Shown in pieces: positions 7,734 to 17,773 of a stretch of DNA of 64,000 nt. The stretch comes from Sphingomonas faeni. GTDB taxonomy: Bacteria > Pseudomonadota > Alphaproteobacteria > Sphingomonadales > Sphingomonadaceae. Within the stretch, counting starts at the first letter, position 1. Each line of letters starts with the position of its first letter. The notes under the pieces are model-generated. The model was not told the origin of the DNA. It saw only the letters and a list, made by a program, of their open reading frames with translations, and ran no database searches. The stretch covers positions 1,658,501-1,722,500 of the forward strand of contig NZ_JAUSZF010000001.1 of NCBI RefSeq assembly GCF_030817315.1, given 5' to 3'. The position numbers and the translations under genes were made by a program.

Positions 7734-9317
7734 ATGCGGTTGGCGACTTGGGGAATGGCGGTCGGCTTGCTGGCTGCACCGGCGACGGCGCAGCGGGTGC
7801 AAGTTGCGACCGGCCAGCTTGAGGGTACACACGTCTCGACCGCCGCGACGCCGGTGGATGCGTATCTCGGCATTCCCTATGCGGCGGCACCGGTGGGCCC
7901 ATCGCGATGGCAGCCACCGAGACCGGCTGCGCAATGGACCGGCGTGCGCAAAGCCGACCGGTTCGGCGCGCGCTGCATGCAGCAACCGCTGTTCGCTGAC
8001 ATGAAGTTCCGCTCGCCGGGTATCAGCGAGGATTGCCTGACGCTCAACGTCTGGACGCCGGCGGGCACGAAACCGGGCGCGCGCCTGCCCGTGCTGTTCT
8101 ACATTCACGGTGGCGGCGCGATCGCGGGTGACGGGTCGGAACTGCGCTACGACGGGGCGGCGATGGCGCAGAAGGGTATCGTCGTCGTGACGATCAATTA
8201 CCGGCTGGGCGCGTTCGGGTTCCTCGCGACCAGCGCGCTGGCAGCGGAGTCGCCGGCGCATTCCGCGGGGAATTACGGCCTGCTCGACCAGGCAGCAGCG
8301 CTGGCCTGGGTCCGGCGCAACGCCGCCGCGTTCGGGGGCGATCCGCAGCGGATCACAATCGGCGGGGAGAGCGCGGGATCGATGTCGGTCAGCGTGCTGA
8401 TGACGTCGCCGCTCACCCGCACGCAGTTCGCAGGGGCGATCGGCGAGAGCGGTGGCGTCCTGCCGCCGACCTTCCGCCCCAAGCCGCTCGCGGTGGCGAC
8501 GAAGGACGGCGACGCGTTCGCGGTCGCGGTCGCGGCGGGGGCGGGGGCGCCCTCGCTCGACGCACTTCGCGCGATGCCCGCCGAAGCGTTGCTTGCGGCG
8601 CAGGGTACGCAGCGGTTCCGCGCGGACTTCATCGTCGACGGGCAGTTCCTGACGGAGCCGCCGGTCGATACTTACACGGCGGGACGCGCGGCGCGCGTGC
8701 CGCTGCTGGTCGGTGCGAACTCGCAGGAGGGAAGCTGGACGAGCATCCTGGCGGGCCAACCGCCGACGGTCGCGAATTATCGGGCGGGCGTTGCGAAGCT
8801 CTTTACCGACGCGGACGGACTGCTCGCCTTGTACCCGGTGAAGTCGGATGCCGACGTACCGGTCGCGGCGACCGCGTTGGCAAGCGACGCGTTTCTCGGC
8901 GCGTCGACGTGGAAGTGGTTCGACCTGCACCGCGGCACGCGTCAGCCGACCTATTATTATCATTTCGCGCACCCTCGCCCCGCCGCGCTGCCGCCGCTCA
9001 CGAACCCCGACGTGCCGCCGATCGGGGCGGTGCACAGCGCGGAGATCGAATACGCGCTGGGTAACCTCGACACGAACCCGGCCTATGCCTGGACGGCGGA
9101 CGATCGCCGGATCTCGACGGTGTTCCAGGGATATTTCACCGCGTTCATCAAGACCGGTAACCCGAATGCTGCGGGGCTGCCGGCTTGGTCGCCGGCACCT
9201 TCCGCGGGGGGCGTCATTCCGCGCCAGATCGTCGACGTGCAGACGCGTTCGGAACCGTTCGTCGAGCAGGCGCGCTATGTTGCGGCGACGCCGTTGTTGG
9301 AGCGGCGAGTGCCTTGA
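7734..9317 (+). CDS. Secreted type-B carboxylesterase
   Basis: A 527-residue serine esterase. A short signal peptide ends at PATAQ. It has the carboxylesterase signature EDCLTLNVWTP, the oxyanion motif YIHGGGA, the nucleophile GGESAGSMS with Ser at about 213, and a catalytic His in the GAVHSAEIEYALG region. The ATG at 7734 follows AAGGGAGA by a normal distance. The family hydrolyses a wide range of carboxylic esters, so the substrate cannot be named. The neighbouring sugar-acid genes suggest a plant-derived ester, which is inference. The stop is only two bases from the convergent lactonase gene. Confidence 0.9.
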   Translation: MRLATWGMAVGLLAAPATAQRVQVATGQLEGTHVSTAATPVDAYLGIPYAAAPVGPSRWQPPRPAAQWTGVRKADRFGARCMQQPLFADMKFRSPGISEDCLTLNVWTPAGTKPGARLPVLFYIHGGGAIAGDGSELRYDGAAMAQKGIVVVTINYRLGAFGFLATSALAAESPAHSAGNYGLLDQAAALAWVRRNAAAFGGDPQRITIGGESAGSMSVSVLMTSPLTRTQFAGAIGESGGVLPPTFRPKPLAVATKDGDAFAVAVAAGAGAPSLDALRAMPAEALLAAQGTQRFRADFIVDGQFLTEPPVDTYTAGRAARVPLLVGANSQEGSWTSILAGQPPTVANYRAGVAKLFTDADGLLALYPVKSDADVPVAATALASDAFLGASTWKWFDLHRGTRQPTYYYHFAHPRPAALPPLTNPDVPPIGAVHSAEIEYALGNLDTNPAYAWTADDRRISTVFQGYFTAFIKTGNPNAAGLPAWSPAPSAGGVIPRQIVDVQTRSEPFVEQARYVAATPLLERRVP

Positions 9318-9319
9318 GG

Positions 9320-10432
9320 CTAGATCTGGCCGACGAAGACCACTCCGGGCACCGACAAATTCTGTCCGGTTGTGGTCAGTCGGCCATCGGTTTCGATGCG
9401 GAATATCGCCAGCGTGCCGGACCGCTCGTTGCCGACGAGGACACGGCGTTGCGCTTCGAGGACCAGCAGGAAGCGCGGCCAGTTGCCGCCGCTCGGGATG
9501 TGCTGGAGCAGGCTCGGCACGCCTGAGGCATCGAGTGCGAAGATGGCAACGCTGTCGTGCCCGCGGTTGGAGACGTAGAGCCGCCGCCCGGCTCGGTCGA
9601 TCGCGATATGCGCGGCCTGGGATATGCCCTGATACCCGCTCGGCAACGTCGAGATCTTATGGCGGGTCGCGAAACTGCCGTCCGCGCGGGCGTCGAGTAG
9701 AATGACCGCGTTCGACAGTTCGCACACGACGTAGGCGAGCGGGCGGCGGGGATGGTGGACGAGATGGCGCGGCCCCGCCCCCGGCGGCGCACGCCACGCG
9801 GCGACCGGCTCGGCTAGCGTTCGCGCACGCGGATCGAAGCGGTAGGCGAAGATCGTGTCCGTCCCCAGATCGACCGAATGCAGCCACCGGCGGTCCGGGC
9901 TGAAGCCGACCCAATGCGCGTGGGGTGCCTCTTGCCGGGCCTTGTCGGGGCCATGGCCCGTGTGGCGGAACACCACCGGTTCGCCGGGCACGCCGGTGCG
10001 CGCGTCGAGCCGGTGGAACGCGACGCTGCCGCTCGAATAATTGGCGACGGCGAGGCAGGCGCTGGCGCGGTCGATCGCGACATAACATGGGTCGGCACCT
10101 GCCGTGGAGGCAATGCCGCGCTGCGACCAGTCGGCCGCGTAGGCGGCGATCTCGCCCGCGGCCTTCTCGCGGACGAAGCAATACGCACCGCCTGGGCCGC
10201 CGCCGACGCCGAACGAGGCGTCCTCGAGTCCGGATACCGGGCTGCCGACTTGCCATGCGTCGCGATCGGGATCGAACGAGATCGGATACACGCCCTTGCC
10301 GCCTTCGCGTGCGTAAGTGCCGGCGATCAGCCGTACCGCCCGTTTGGCACCGCCGGCCGCGACTGCGGGGAAAGCGATCGTTGCCGCCATCGCGGTCAGG
10401 GCCGACCGTCGTGTCGTGGTCCAGTCGGTCAT
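9320..10432 (-). CDS. Lactonase-family (6-phosphogluconolactonase type) beta-propeller protein
   Basis: A 370-residue seven-bladed beta-propeller of the Pgl/YbhE family, with LIAGTYAREGGKGVY at the start, DPCYVAIDRASACLAVANYSSG, HAHWVGFSPDRRWLHSVDLG and NWPRFLLVLEAQRRVLVGNE. The N terminus carries twin arginines followed by a hydrophobic stretch (TTRRSALTAMAATIAFPAVAA), suggesting Tat export. An exported copy would therefore act on sugar lactones in the periplasm and not on 6-phosphogluconolactone in the cytosol. The start at 10432 follows AAAGGA. It precedes no gene in its own direction and lies 67 bases from the fusion gene upstream of it. Confidence 0.85.
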   Translation of the reverse strand: MTDWTTTRRSALTAMAATIAFPAVAAGGAKRAVRLIAGTYAREGGKGVYPISFDPDRDAWQVGSPVSGLEDASFGVGGGPGGAYCFVREKAAGEIAAYAADWSQRGIASTAGADPCYVAIDRASACLAVANYSSGSVAFHRLDARTGVPGEPVVFRHTGHGPDKARQEAPHAHWVGFSPDRRWLHSVDLGTDTIFAYRFDPRARTLAEPVAAWRAPPGAGPRHLVHHPRRPLAYVVCELSNAVILLDARADGSFATRHKISTLPSGYQGISQAAHIAIDRAGRRLYVSNRGHDSVAIFALDASGVPSLLQHIPSGGNWPRFLLVLEAQRRVLVGNERSGTLAIFRIETDGRLTTTGQNLSVPGVVFVGQI

Positions 10433-10499
10433 GCCCGTTCCTTTGCAGCTATCGGCGCGTGTCATGCTTCAGCGGTGCGGCCGAGGCAACGAACGTGGC

Positions 10500-13400
10500 T
10501 CAGGTTTCGACCGCGTAGAGCGCGTGGTGAGTGAGGATGAACAGGGTGCATCCGTTTGGGCCGCCGAAGATCAGTTGCAGCGGGCGCTCGGGGACGTCGA
10601 TCCGTCCGGTCTCGCGACCGTCGGCGTCGTGGACGAACACCTGGCCGTTGGCGAGGTAGACGCGACCGTCCGGCCCGACCGCGACGCTTTCTCCGCCGCG
10701 ATTGGCGAACGGTTTCAGATCGGTGAGGCTGCCGCCTGCGCCAACCAGTCCGCTATAGGTCCTGGCTTCGGAGCCGTTGCTGACGAAGACGCGCTCGCCG
10801 ACCTTGGCCTTCACGAAGCCATAGGTGTCGAGTGCGTCCGAGAAGCGCCAGCCGAGATGGTTGGGCGGCCCCTGCTGGACGGTGCGATAGGCGGGCAGGA
10901 CCAGCGATCCGTCCGGCGAGACGTATTCGCGCGGCTTGGGCACGGCCATGTCGCGGGTGAACATCTCGCCGAGCGTGGTGAACTGGTAGGTTCGCGGATC
11001 GATCTGATCCTTGAACTCGCCGTTCACCCAGAAATTGCCGGGCAGCGCGACGGCGGCATTGCTGTGCTTGGCGATCGGCGTCAGCGGGATCACGGCGATG
11101 CTGTCGGGGTCGCCGGGCTTGATGCTGTAGACCGTCCCCGCAGCGCCGTCGGACGACAGCACCATCAGGTTACCCGAGCGATCGACCGCGAGGTTGACCG
11201 GATCGACGGGCGCGTCGGCGGCGACCGACAGCCCTTCGCCCGCCGTCCAGCCATAGATGCGGTGCGTATTATGCTCGACGAAGTAGAGCTTGCCCTTCGC
11301 ATCCACCGCTGCACCGGCGATCGAGTAGAACCCGTCTTCCAGCTTGCGAACCACGGGGCTGGTGCTCGTCGCGACCGGCGTCGCCCCGCGCTTCACGTCC
11401 AGCACCGCGAACTCGCGTTCGCGCACCTCCGCCCCGGTGGTCATGTCCTGGACCCCGTTCTCGTACGGGAACTTGCTCGCGCGCAGATCCGTACCGCAGG
11501 CCTTCCGCGTCGCAGAATGCCAGCCCGCTCTCACCGTTCACGTGCATGTTGCGAAAGCGGATATCGTCGGAATTGTAGATCCGTACCGCCGATGGTGCCG
11601 GCTGGAGCGACCGCGTCACGCGGTAGGCGTGATAGTTCGCGAACAGGATGTTGCTCGAATTGCGGACCTCGAGCGACAGCGCGTTGCGGCTCTCGCCCGC
11701 CTCTTCCTCGGTCTGCGGCGCGAGGAACTCCCAGTTCTTCACGCCGTCCAGCACGATCTCGGCACGCGCGTGATGCTCCGCGGACATCTCGTAAACATGC
11801 CCCGGCGTGCTCGTGTTCGAGACGTGGAGTCCGGCAGCCGCGAAGGTGTTGGGAGTCCACAGATTGTTGAACGTGCCGCCGCCGCCATCGGTGACCGAGA
11901 GGCTGGCATATTGCCCGTCCCAGCGCTTGAGCGGATCAGCATCCGCGGTATGGTTGGCGTTGTACGGAACGATACGGCTGCCGTCGGCACGGCTGGTGCC
12001 GTGGCCGCCGTGGAAGCGGACGTCGTCGACCAGCGAGTTCGCGCCGGCCTTCCACAGCAGCGCGGTCGCGCGCGGGTTGATGCCGCCTGTCGTCAAGCCG
12101 ATTCCGGAAACGATCGCCGCGCCGCCCTTTGCGCTTTCGATCAGGCCCTTGGCGGCACCGATACCCCGAAAGCTTGGCGTGTCGTCGGCGAGCACGATCT
12201 GGGTCATGTCGGGATGCAAGCCGATCAGCACCGTGTCGGGCCGCAGCTTCAGCGTATCGGAGACGCGGTAGAAGCCGGTCGGGAAATAGACCACGCGGTG
12301 CGTGTCGATCGCGCGCTGGATCGCCGCGGTATCGTCGGTCGCGTCGTCGCCTTTCGCCCCCGCGGTCCGCACGTCGAACCATTGCGCGACGGGCGGGAGC
12401 GAGCGGATCGCCGGCGGTATCCGCTTGGGCATTGCCGGGATCGGCGCGGCATCGACGCGCGTCTCGTATTTGCCGGTTGCGCCGAGACCCGGCAGCGTCA
12501 GGCCATAGGTGAACGCCTTTACCCGGTATCGCGCGCCCTGCCCGGTCACGGTCTTCTTGCTATCGCGGAACCGCGCGAAGATCGGTACGGCGCTGGCGGT
12601 GGCGTCCTGGAAACCGATCTGCGTATAGACATTGTCTTCGTTGCTGATGACGACGGCGGCGTCCGAGACGTTCTCGAACCGCACATCGCGGCCCCATAGC
12701 CAATCGCCATAGCCGCGGTCGATCTCGATCCCGACGGGGACGTTGCGGATGCTGGTGTTGACGAGCGTCAGCCCGGCTTCATGCTCGCGGATCGCGGCAT
12801 CGCGCTGGCCCTCGAACGACGAATCAAGCAGCGTATATTGCCATGCGGGCGAGGTCTTCTCGCTCAGGATGCCGTACCGCCCGCCGAAGAAACGCAGGTC
12901 CTGCCCGACATTGCCGACCTGGTAGATACCGGCCAACCCGGAGCCGATGTGGAAGTCGACATGGCTCAGATACGCATGCTGCGCCAAGTGGAACCGCACC
13001 GCGGTCGCAGCGGGATTGCCGTCGCCGATCTCGAAATCGACGTTGCCGAGCGCGGAATAGAACGTGCCCGAATTCGCGTCGGCGATCGAAGCATCCAACG
13101 GTACGCTGGTCGGCGGCGGCACGGGTACCCTTGGTGGTGCAGCCCGGGTGTCGGCCCGCGTGCCGGTGAAGAACAGCATGTTCGCCACGCCGGTCTGGAA
13201 TCCGGGTGTCGCGGCGCCGAGCGTGATGACGGGGCGCGTCTTGCCGGTTCCGAACACGCGCACGCCCGGCCAGACGAATATCGTCCGCGAGATGCGGTAG
13301 CGGCCGGCGGGAAGGAAGACGATGCCCTCGCCGCCCTTCGCGCTCGCCGCGCTATCGATCGCGGCCTGGATGGCGGCGGTATCGTCCGCCCGGCCGTCAC

Positions 13401-13542
13401 CGCGGCCCCGTACCGTCACCGCACGCGGATCTGCCGGCGCGGTGAGAAATACCGATCGAGATGGAGAGGCCGAACGAGGGGCGGCAAACGCTGGAACGGT
13501 CGTCCCGAGAAGCGCGATCGCGGTGGTTAGCGTCAGTTTCAC
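10500..13542 (-). pseudogene. Pectate-lyase-3/SMP-30-like fusion protein, frameshifted
   Basis: Two minus-strand frames together encode one secreted protein of about 1,013 residues. The first frame starts at a GTG at 13542 with a signal peptide ending in PAFAAP, then a Pectate_lyase_3/GH55-type parallel beta-helix (GDGRADDTAAIQAAID, later GAKGDDATDDTAAIQRAID), and runs to GLAFCDAEG near 11500. The second frame carries on with CGTDLRASKFPYENGVQDM and an NHL/SMP-30-like propeller ending at 10500. Deleting one base in the GGCC at about 11500 joins the frames. The product may bind or cleave plant polysaccharide and a lactone; that is inference. A GTG at 11534 could start the second part alone. 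Confidence 0.75.
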
Positions 13543-13712
13543 AGGCTCACCCGAGATTGTTGTGGGACGCGCCGGACGATGTCCGCCAGTCTGCATCGCA
13601 GGTAGTGCCGCATGCGACCATAGGCGATCACGACCAAGGTCGTAGTAGCCGATGCCGCGCGCACGGACGATAGACGGTGACGAACCGACCGCGCGCAGCT
13701 TATGGAGAGCCA

Positions 13713-14309
13713 GTGCCTCCTTCCCCCGAACCGACCCCAAATCAGGCCGACGCGCCACCCTATGCCCTGATCGTGATGGGCGTCAGCGGTAGCGGCAAGT
13801 CGACGCTGGGTGCCGAACTTGCGCGACGTCTGCGTTGCGCGTTCCTCGAAGGCGATGCGTTCCACAGCGCGGACAGCGTCGCGAAGATGCGATCAGGCCA
13901 ACCGCTCGACGACCAGGATCGCTGGCCCTGGCTCGACCGGATCGCGGCAGGGTTGCGTAATGCGGCCCGCACGGATGGTACTGCGGTTGCAGCGTGTTCG
14001 GCGCTGAAGCGTGTCTATCGCGATCGACTGGCGGAGGCCGTCGGCATGCCGTTGCTGTTCGTGTTCCTCGATACGAAGGACAGCGGCGAACTTGCACGAC
14101 GTCTGGCCCACCGCACGGAGCATTATATGCCTGCCAGCCTGCTCGCGAGCCAGCTCGATACCCTGGAGGAACTCGGCCCCGACGAGCGCGCCGTCACGCT
14201 CGATGCGGAGGACGCGCCCGATCGACTCTGTGCCGAAGCGCTTGCCTGGATCGGTCACGAGATGCCCAGCGCTGCCGAGATACCCGCAGACGCACGACCA
14301 AGGTCGTAA
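13713..14309 (+). CDS. gntK: Gluconokinase
   Basis: Phosphorylates D-gluconate to 6-phosphogluconate with ATP, feeding the Entner-Doudoroff or pentose phosphate pathway. The 198-residue protein has the P loop MGVSGSGKSTLG near residue 22, the FLEGDAFHS and DDQDRWPWL segments and the CSALKRVYRDRL segment that mark the GntK family. The start is taken as the GTG at 13713 behind GGAGAG; an in-frame GTG lies at 13677. It is divergent from the lyase/lactonase fusion gene and leads a run of four plus-strand genes up to the cupin, which fits sugar-acid use. Confidence 0.92.
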   Translation: MPPSPEPTPNQADAPPYALIVMGVSGSGKSTLGAELARRLRCAFLEGDAFHSADSVAKMRSGQPLDDQDRWPWLDRIAAGLRNAARTDGTAVAACSALKRVYRDRLAEAVGMPLLFVFLDTKDSGELARRLAHRTEHYMPASLLASQLDTLEELGPDERAVTLDAEDAPDRLCAEALAWIGHEMPSAAEIPADARPRS

Positions 14310-14380
14310 TAGCCACGGCGGCGGACAACGCCGACACTCGGCAGCGGACACTCGTGCACGAGTGCGGTCGAGGATCGTCG

Positions 14381-15265
14381 ATGTCGTTACGCGTAGCTTT
14401 CGCCCTGATGCTGGTCGCAGCGCCCGCCGTCGCGCAGCAGGCCCCTGTGATTACGCTTTGGCCGAACGGCGCGCCCGGATCGGAAGCGCGGCGGACCGAA
14501 GCCGAGACGGTGAAGGACAGCTATGTCAGCAACGTCCACAACCCCTCTCTGACGATCTACCGCCCCGCGCCGAGCCATGCCAACGGCGCCGCGGTGATCG
14601 TGGCGCCCGGCGGCGGTCACCGCATGCTGGTGTGGATTAACGAGGGCGAGGTACCGGCGAAGGCGCTCAACCGCTACGGCGTCACGACGTTCGTGCTGAA
14701 ATACCGCCTCGCGCGTGATCCCGGCTCGCCTTACGATATCGAGCGCGATGCGGTGGCCGATCTGCGACGGGCGGTCCGGCGGGTCCGCGCGCATGCGAGC
14801 GACTATGCGATCGACCCTGCCCGGATCGGCGTGATGGGCTTTTCCGCAGGCGGCGAACTCGTGTCGCTTGTCGCCGACAACCCCGCGCCGGCACAGACGC
14901 CGGCGGATGCGATCGACCGCGTGAGCGCACGCCCGGACTTCCAGGTCCTCGTCTATCCCGGGCCGCTTGGTACACCGGCAAAGGCTCCCGCCGGTGCGCC
15001 GCCCGCGTTCCTCGTCGCGGGCTCGCTGGACCAATGCTGTGCGACATCGGCGATGACGCTGTATTCACAGCTTCGTACCGCGGGCGTTTCGGCGGAGCTG
15101 CACCTTTACGCGGACACCGATCACGCGTTCAATCTGGGCACGCGATCGGAGCGCATCTCGATCCAGCATTGGCCCGATCGATTGGCGGACTGGCTTGCCG
15201 ATGGAGGCTGGCTCATTCCGCATGGATCGGCGAAGATACCCCCAGTTTCTCGAAAGGAACCCTGA
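14381..15265 (+). CDS. Secreted alpha/beta hydrolase, acetyl-esterase/BD-FAE type
   Basis: A 294-residue protein with a signal peptide ending at AVAQQ. It has the family opening ITLWPNGAPGSE, the oxyanion stretch VIVAPGGGHRML, the nucleophile motif GVMGFSAGGELV and a late catalytic His in DTDHAFNLG. This is the layout of the xylan/feruloyl esterase clade often found with plant-polysaccharide genes. The substrate is not provable from sequence. The stop overlaps the next ATG as TGATG, so it is translationally coupled to the oxidoreductase. Confidence 0.87.
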   Translation: MSLRVAFALMLVAAPAVAQQAPVITLWPNGAPGSEARRTEAETVKDSYVSNVHNPSLTIYRPAPSHANGAAVIVAPGGGHRMLVWINEGEVPAKALNRYGVTTFVLKYRLARDPGSPYDIERDAVADLRRAVRRVRAHASDYAIDPARIGVMGFSAGGELVSLVADNPAPAQTPADAIDRVSARPDFQVLVYPGPLGTPAKAPAGAPPAFLVAGSLDQCCATSAMTLYSQLRTAGVSAELHLYADTDHAFNLGTRSERISIQHWPDRLADWLADGGWLIPHGSAKIPPVSRKEP

Positions 15266-16362
15266 TGGAATTCGGCAGGCGTGATCTCCTGGTCGCCGCG
15301 GCAACGCTGGCCGCCACATCGAGCGGCGTGGCCTGCGCGGCTACCGATCGCAAGCTCGGCTATGCGATCGTCGGGCTCGGCTATTACGGGTTGCAGACGA
15401 TCCTGCCGCAGTTCGTCAATTGCGAACATTCGCGGGTGACCGCGCTGGTCAGCGGCGACCGGACCAAGGCACTTGCGACCGCAGCCAAATACGACGTGCC
15501 CGAGCGGTCGATCTATACCTACGCCGATTTCGATCGCATCCGCGACAATCCCGACGTCGACATCGTCTATGTCTGCCTGCCCAATTCGATGCACGCCGAA
15601 TACACCATCCGCGCGGCGAAGGCCGGCAAGCACGTGATGTGCGAGAAGCCGATGGCGATCTCTGTCGCAGAGTGCGAGTCGATGATCCGCGCGTGCAAGA
15701 CCGCGGGCAAGAAGCTGATGATCGGCTATCGCTGCCATTTCGAGCCGTTCAACCTGGAGGCGATGCGGCTGGCGAAGTCCGGCGCGGCTGGCAAGATCCG
15801 CTATGTCCGGTCGGAGCACGGCTTCGTCCAGGGCGACCCGAACAAGTGGCGCCTGAAGCGCGCGATGGCGGGCGGGGGTTCGCTGATGGACATGGGCATC
15901 TACAGCCTGCAGGCCGCACGCTACATGACGGGCGAGGAGCCGATCGCGGTCACCGCCCGCGAATCCACCGACCGCCGTGACCCGCGCTTCCGCGAGGTCG
16001 AGGACATGATCGAATGGACGCTCGAATTTCCCTCCGGCGCGATCGCCGGATGCCAGTCGATGTACAGCGCTAACCAGAACCATATCCTGCTGATGGGCGA
16101 CAAGGGGCGCGTCGAGCTGGAACCGGCGACACGCTATGACGGTAACAAGATGTGGACCGGACGCGACGGTCGCGAGACCGCGATCACCAGTCCTCCTCCA
16201 GGGCCTGGCAAGACGCAGTTCGCGGGGCAGCTTGATCATCTGGCGGAATGCATTCTCGACGGACGCGAGCCTATCGTTTCCGGTGAGGAAGGCCTGCGCG
16301 ACATGCGGATCGTCGAGGCGATCTACCGCTCCGCGCGCGAAGGTCGGACGGTGAAGCTGTGA
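15265..16362 (+). CDS. Gfo/Idh/MocA family oxidoreductase with Tat signal
   Basis: A 365-residue NAD(P)-dependent sugar oxidoreductase. The N terminus (GRRDLLVAAATLAA) is a twin-arginine signal. The Rossmann fold starts at YAIVGLGYYGLQ, the catalytic Lys lies in HVMCEKPMA, and MDMGIYSLQAARY is the typical second-domain motif. It resembles periplasmic glucose-fructose oxidoreductase of Zymomonas, which keeps a tightly bound NADP; whether it makes that reaction is inference. The ATG at 15265 overlaps the esterase stop and lies about ten bases after AAAGGA. Confidence 0.9.
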   Translation: MEFGRRDLLVAAATLAATSSGVACAATDRKLGYAIVGLGYYGLQTILPQFVNCEHSRVTALVSGDRTKALATAAKYDVPERSIYTYADFDRIRDNPDVDIVYVCLPNSMHAEYTIRAAKAGKHVMCEKPMAISVAECESMIRACKTAGKKLMIGYRCHFEPFNLEAMRLAKSGAAGKIRYVRSEHGFVQGDPNKWRLKRAMAGGGSLMDMGIYSLQAARYMTGEEPIAVTARESTDRRDPRFREVEDMIEWTLEFPSGAIAGCQSMYSANQNHILLMGDKGRVELEPATRYDGNKMWTGRDGRETAITSPPPGPGKTQFAGQLDHLAECILDGREPIVSGEEGLRDMRIVEAIYRSAREGRTVKL

Positions 16363-16853
16363 TGCGGCCGTTGCTTGTTGCTGCGGTGGCGTTCGTTTCA
16401 GCCTCTGCCCTGCCCGCGCAGACTGCTACCGATCCGACGAGCTTTGCCGCATCGGCCGATGTTCGCACGCGGATCGTTGCGCTCGAAAAGACGATGAAGC
16501 CCGGCCAGGGGTTCGCCATGGCTTCGCTGGTGGAGGCGGACGGGACGAGTGCCGCGCTCGAATATTGGAAGGCGCCGGGCAAGCCTGCGGTGCACCCCGA
16601 CGAGGCCGAATATGCGACGGTAATGGCGGGTTCGGGGACGCTGGTCTCGGGCGGCACGCTGGTCGCGCCGAAGCTGCGCTTTCCGGGGCTTGTCGAAGGT
16701 GACCGGATCGAGGGCGGGACGACGCGGAAGCTCGCGGTCGGGGACGTGTTCCTGATCCCGGCGGGGGTGCCGCACTGGTTCGGCATCGACGGCAAGCTGG
16801 TCATGCTAGGGACCAAGATCAGGACATCAGGTCAGCGGAAGCCGAGCCAGTAG
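16362..16853 (+). CDS. Secreted cupin-domain protein
   Basis: A 163-residue protein with a signal peptide ending at ALPAQ. One cupin barrel follows: the first motif region holds HPDEAEYATVMAGSGTLV and the second PAGVPHWFGI, so the usual metal-binding His and Glu positions are mostly present. The start overlaps the oxidoreductase stop (a GTG at 16359 is also in frame), so it is coupled to that gene and probably acts on the same sugar or sugar lactone. No specific reaction can be named. It converges on DUF979, overlapping its 3' end by 22 bases. Confidence 0.82.
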   Translation: MRPLLVAAVAFVSASALPAQTATDPTSFAASADVRTRIVALEKTMKPGQGFAMASLVEADGTSAALEYWKAPGKPAVHPDEAEYATVMAGSGTLVSGGTLVAPKLRFPGLVEGDRIEGGTTRKLAVGDVFLIPAGVPHWFGIDGKLVMLGTKIRTSGQRKPSQ

Positions 16854-17773
16854 AGCAGGCCGATATTGACCGCGAGCAGCGGCAAGGCGGTCGGTATCTG
16901 CGCGCGGATGACGGCGTTCTTGTCCTTCAACTCGAGTAGTGCCGCGGGGACGAGATTGAAGTTCGCGGCCATCGGCGTCATCAGCGTGCCGCAGAAGCCG
17001 CTGAGCATGCCGATCGCGGCGACTACCGCCGGGTCGCCGCCATAGTGGCGCACGAGCAGCGGGATGCCGATCGCCGCGGCCATGACGGGGAACGCCGCGA
17101 AGGCGTTGCCCATGACCATCGTGAACAGCGCCATGCCTAGTGTGTAGGCGAGGACTGCGCCGATCAGGCTGCCTTCGGGGATCGCGTGGCCGGCGAGCCC
17201 GCCGACGACGTCGCCGACGCCGGCCAACGCGAACACTGCGCCGAGACTCGCCAGCATTTGCGGCAAGACGGCGGCCCAGCCGATCGCATCCATCAGCCTG
17301 ACGCCTTCCGCGAGCGGTGTGGCGATACGGGGCCGGAACCAGAGGTGCATGGCGACCAGCGCGATCAGGACGCCGCAGGTTAGGGCGACGAGCGTTGCTT
17401 GTTTCGGGTCGACTAAGTTCGGGACCGCGCGGAAGAGGACGGTCCCGCCTAGTGCCGCAGCGGGGATGATCAGCGCGGGGAGGAATATCCGGTTGCCGAG
17501 CCGCGCGGCTTCGACGCGCCGTTCGTCGAGTGTGGTAGTGGCACGCCCGCCCCGCCCCATCGCGCTCGATCCGGCGATCGCGACGAGGGCCAGGACCAGC
17601 ACGCCGTTGCCGATATCGCCCAGCCGCCCGCCGAGCAGGAAGCTGATCGCCAGCACCGCGTAGAAGGCTGCGTTGCCGAAGCGCTTCGGGTTGGTGCGGT
17701 CGGTCGCGCTCAGGATCGCGAACGCCGCGAACATCAGGCCGGCGACGCCGTAGATGAAGCCGGTGCCGATCAC
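16832..17773 (-). CDS. DUF979 family membrane protein
   Basis: A 313-residue inner-membrane protein with about nine or ten hydrophobic segments, a charged GRGGRATTTLDERRVEA cytoplasmic loop near residue 80 and the strongly conserved GMLSGFCGTLMTPMAANFNLVP segment near residue 260. This matches DUF979 along its length. The GTG start at 17773 overlaps the stop of the DUF969 gene by four bases (GTGA), so the two are translated together. The pair probably forms one transporter; I recall such pairs near pyroglutamyl peptidase or 5-oxoprolinase genes, but none is present here and the substrate is unknown. Confidence 0.85.
   Translation of the reverse strand: MIGTGFIYGVAGLMFAAFAILSATDRTNPKRFGNAAFYAVLAISFLLGGRLGDIGNGVLVLALVAIAGSSAMGRGGRATTTLDERRVEAARLGNRIFLPALIIPAAALGGTVLFRAVPNLVDPKQATLVALTCGVLIALVAMHLWFRPRIATPLAEGVRLMDAIGWAAVLPQMLASLGAVFALAGVGDVVGGLAGHAIPEGSLIGAVLAYTLGMALFTMVMGNAFAAFPVMAAAIGIPLLVRHYGGDPAVVAAIGMLSGFCGTLMTPMAANFNLVPAALLELKDKNAVIRAQIPTALPLLAVNIGLLYWLGFR

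Noticed and set aside
7617..9035. Long minus-strand open frame opposite the carboxylesterase gene
   Set aside because: Composition is that of a GC-rich shadow frame and the plus-strand esterase has its catalytic motifs.
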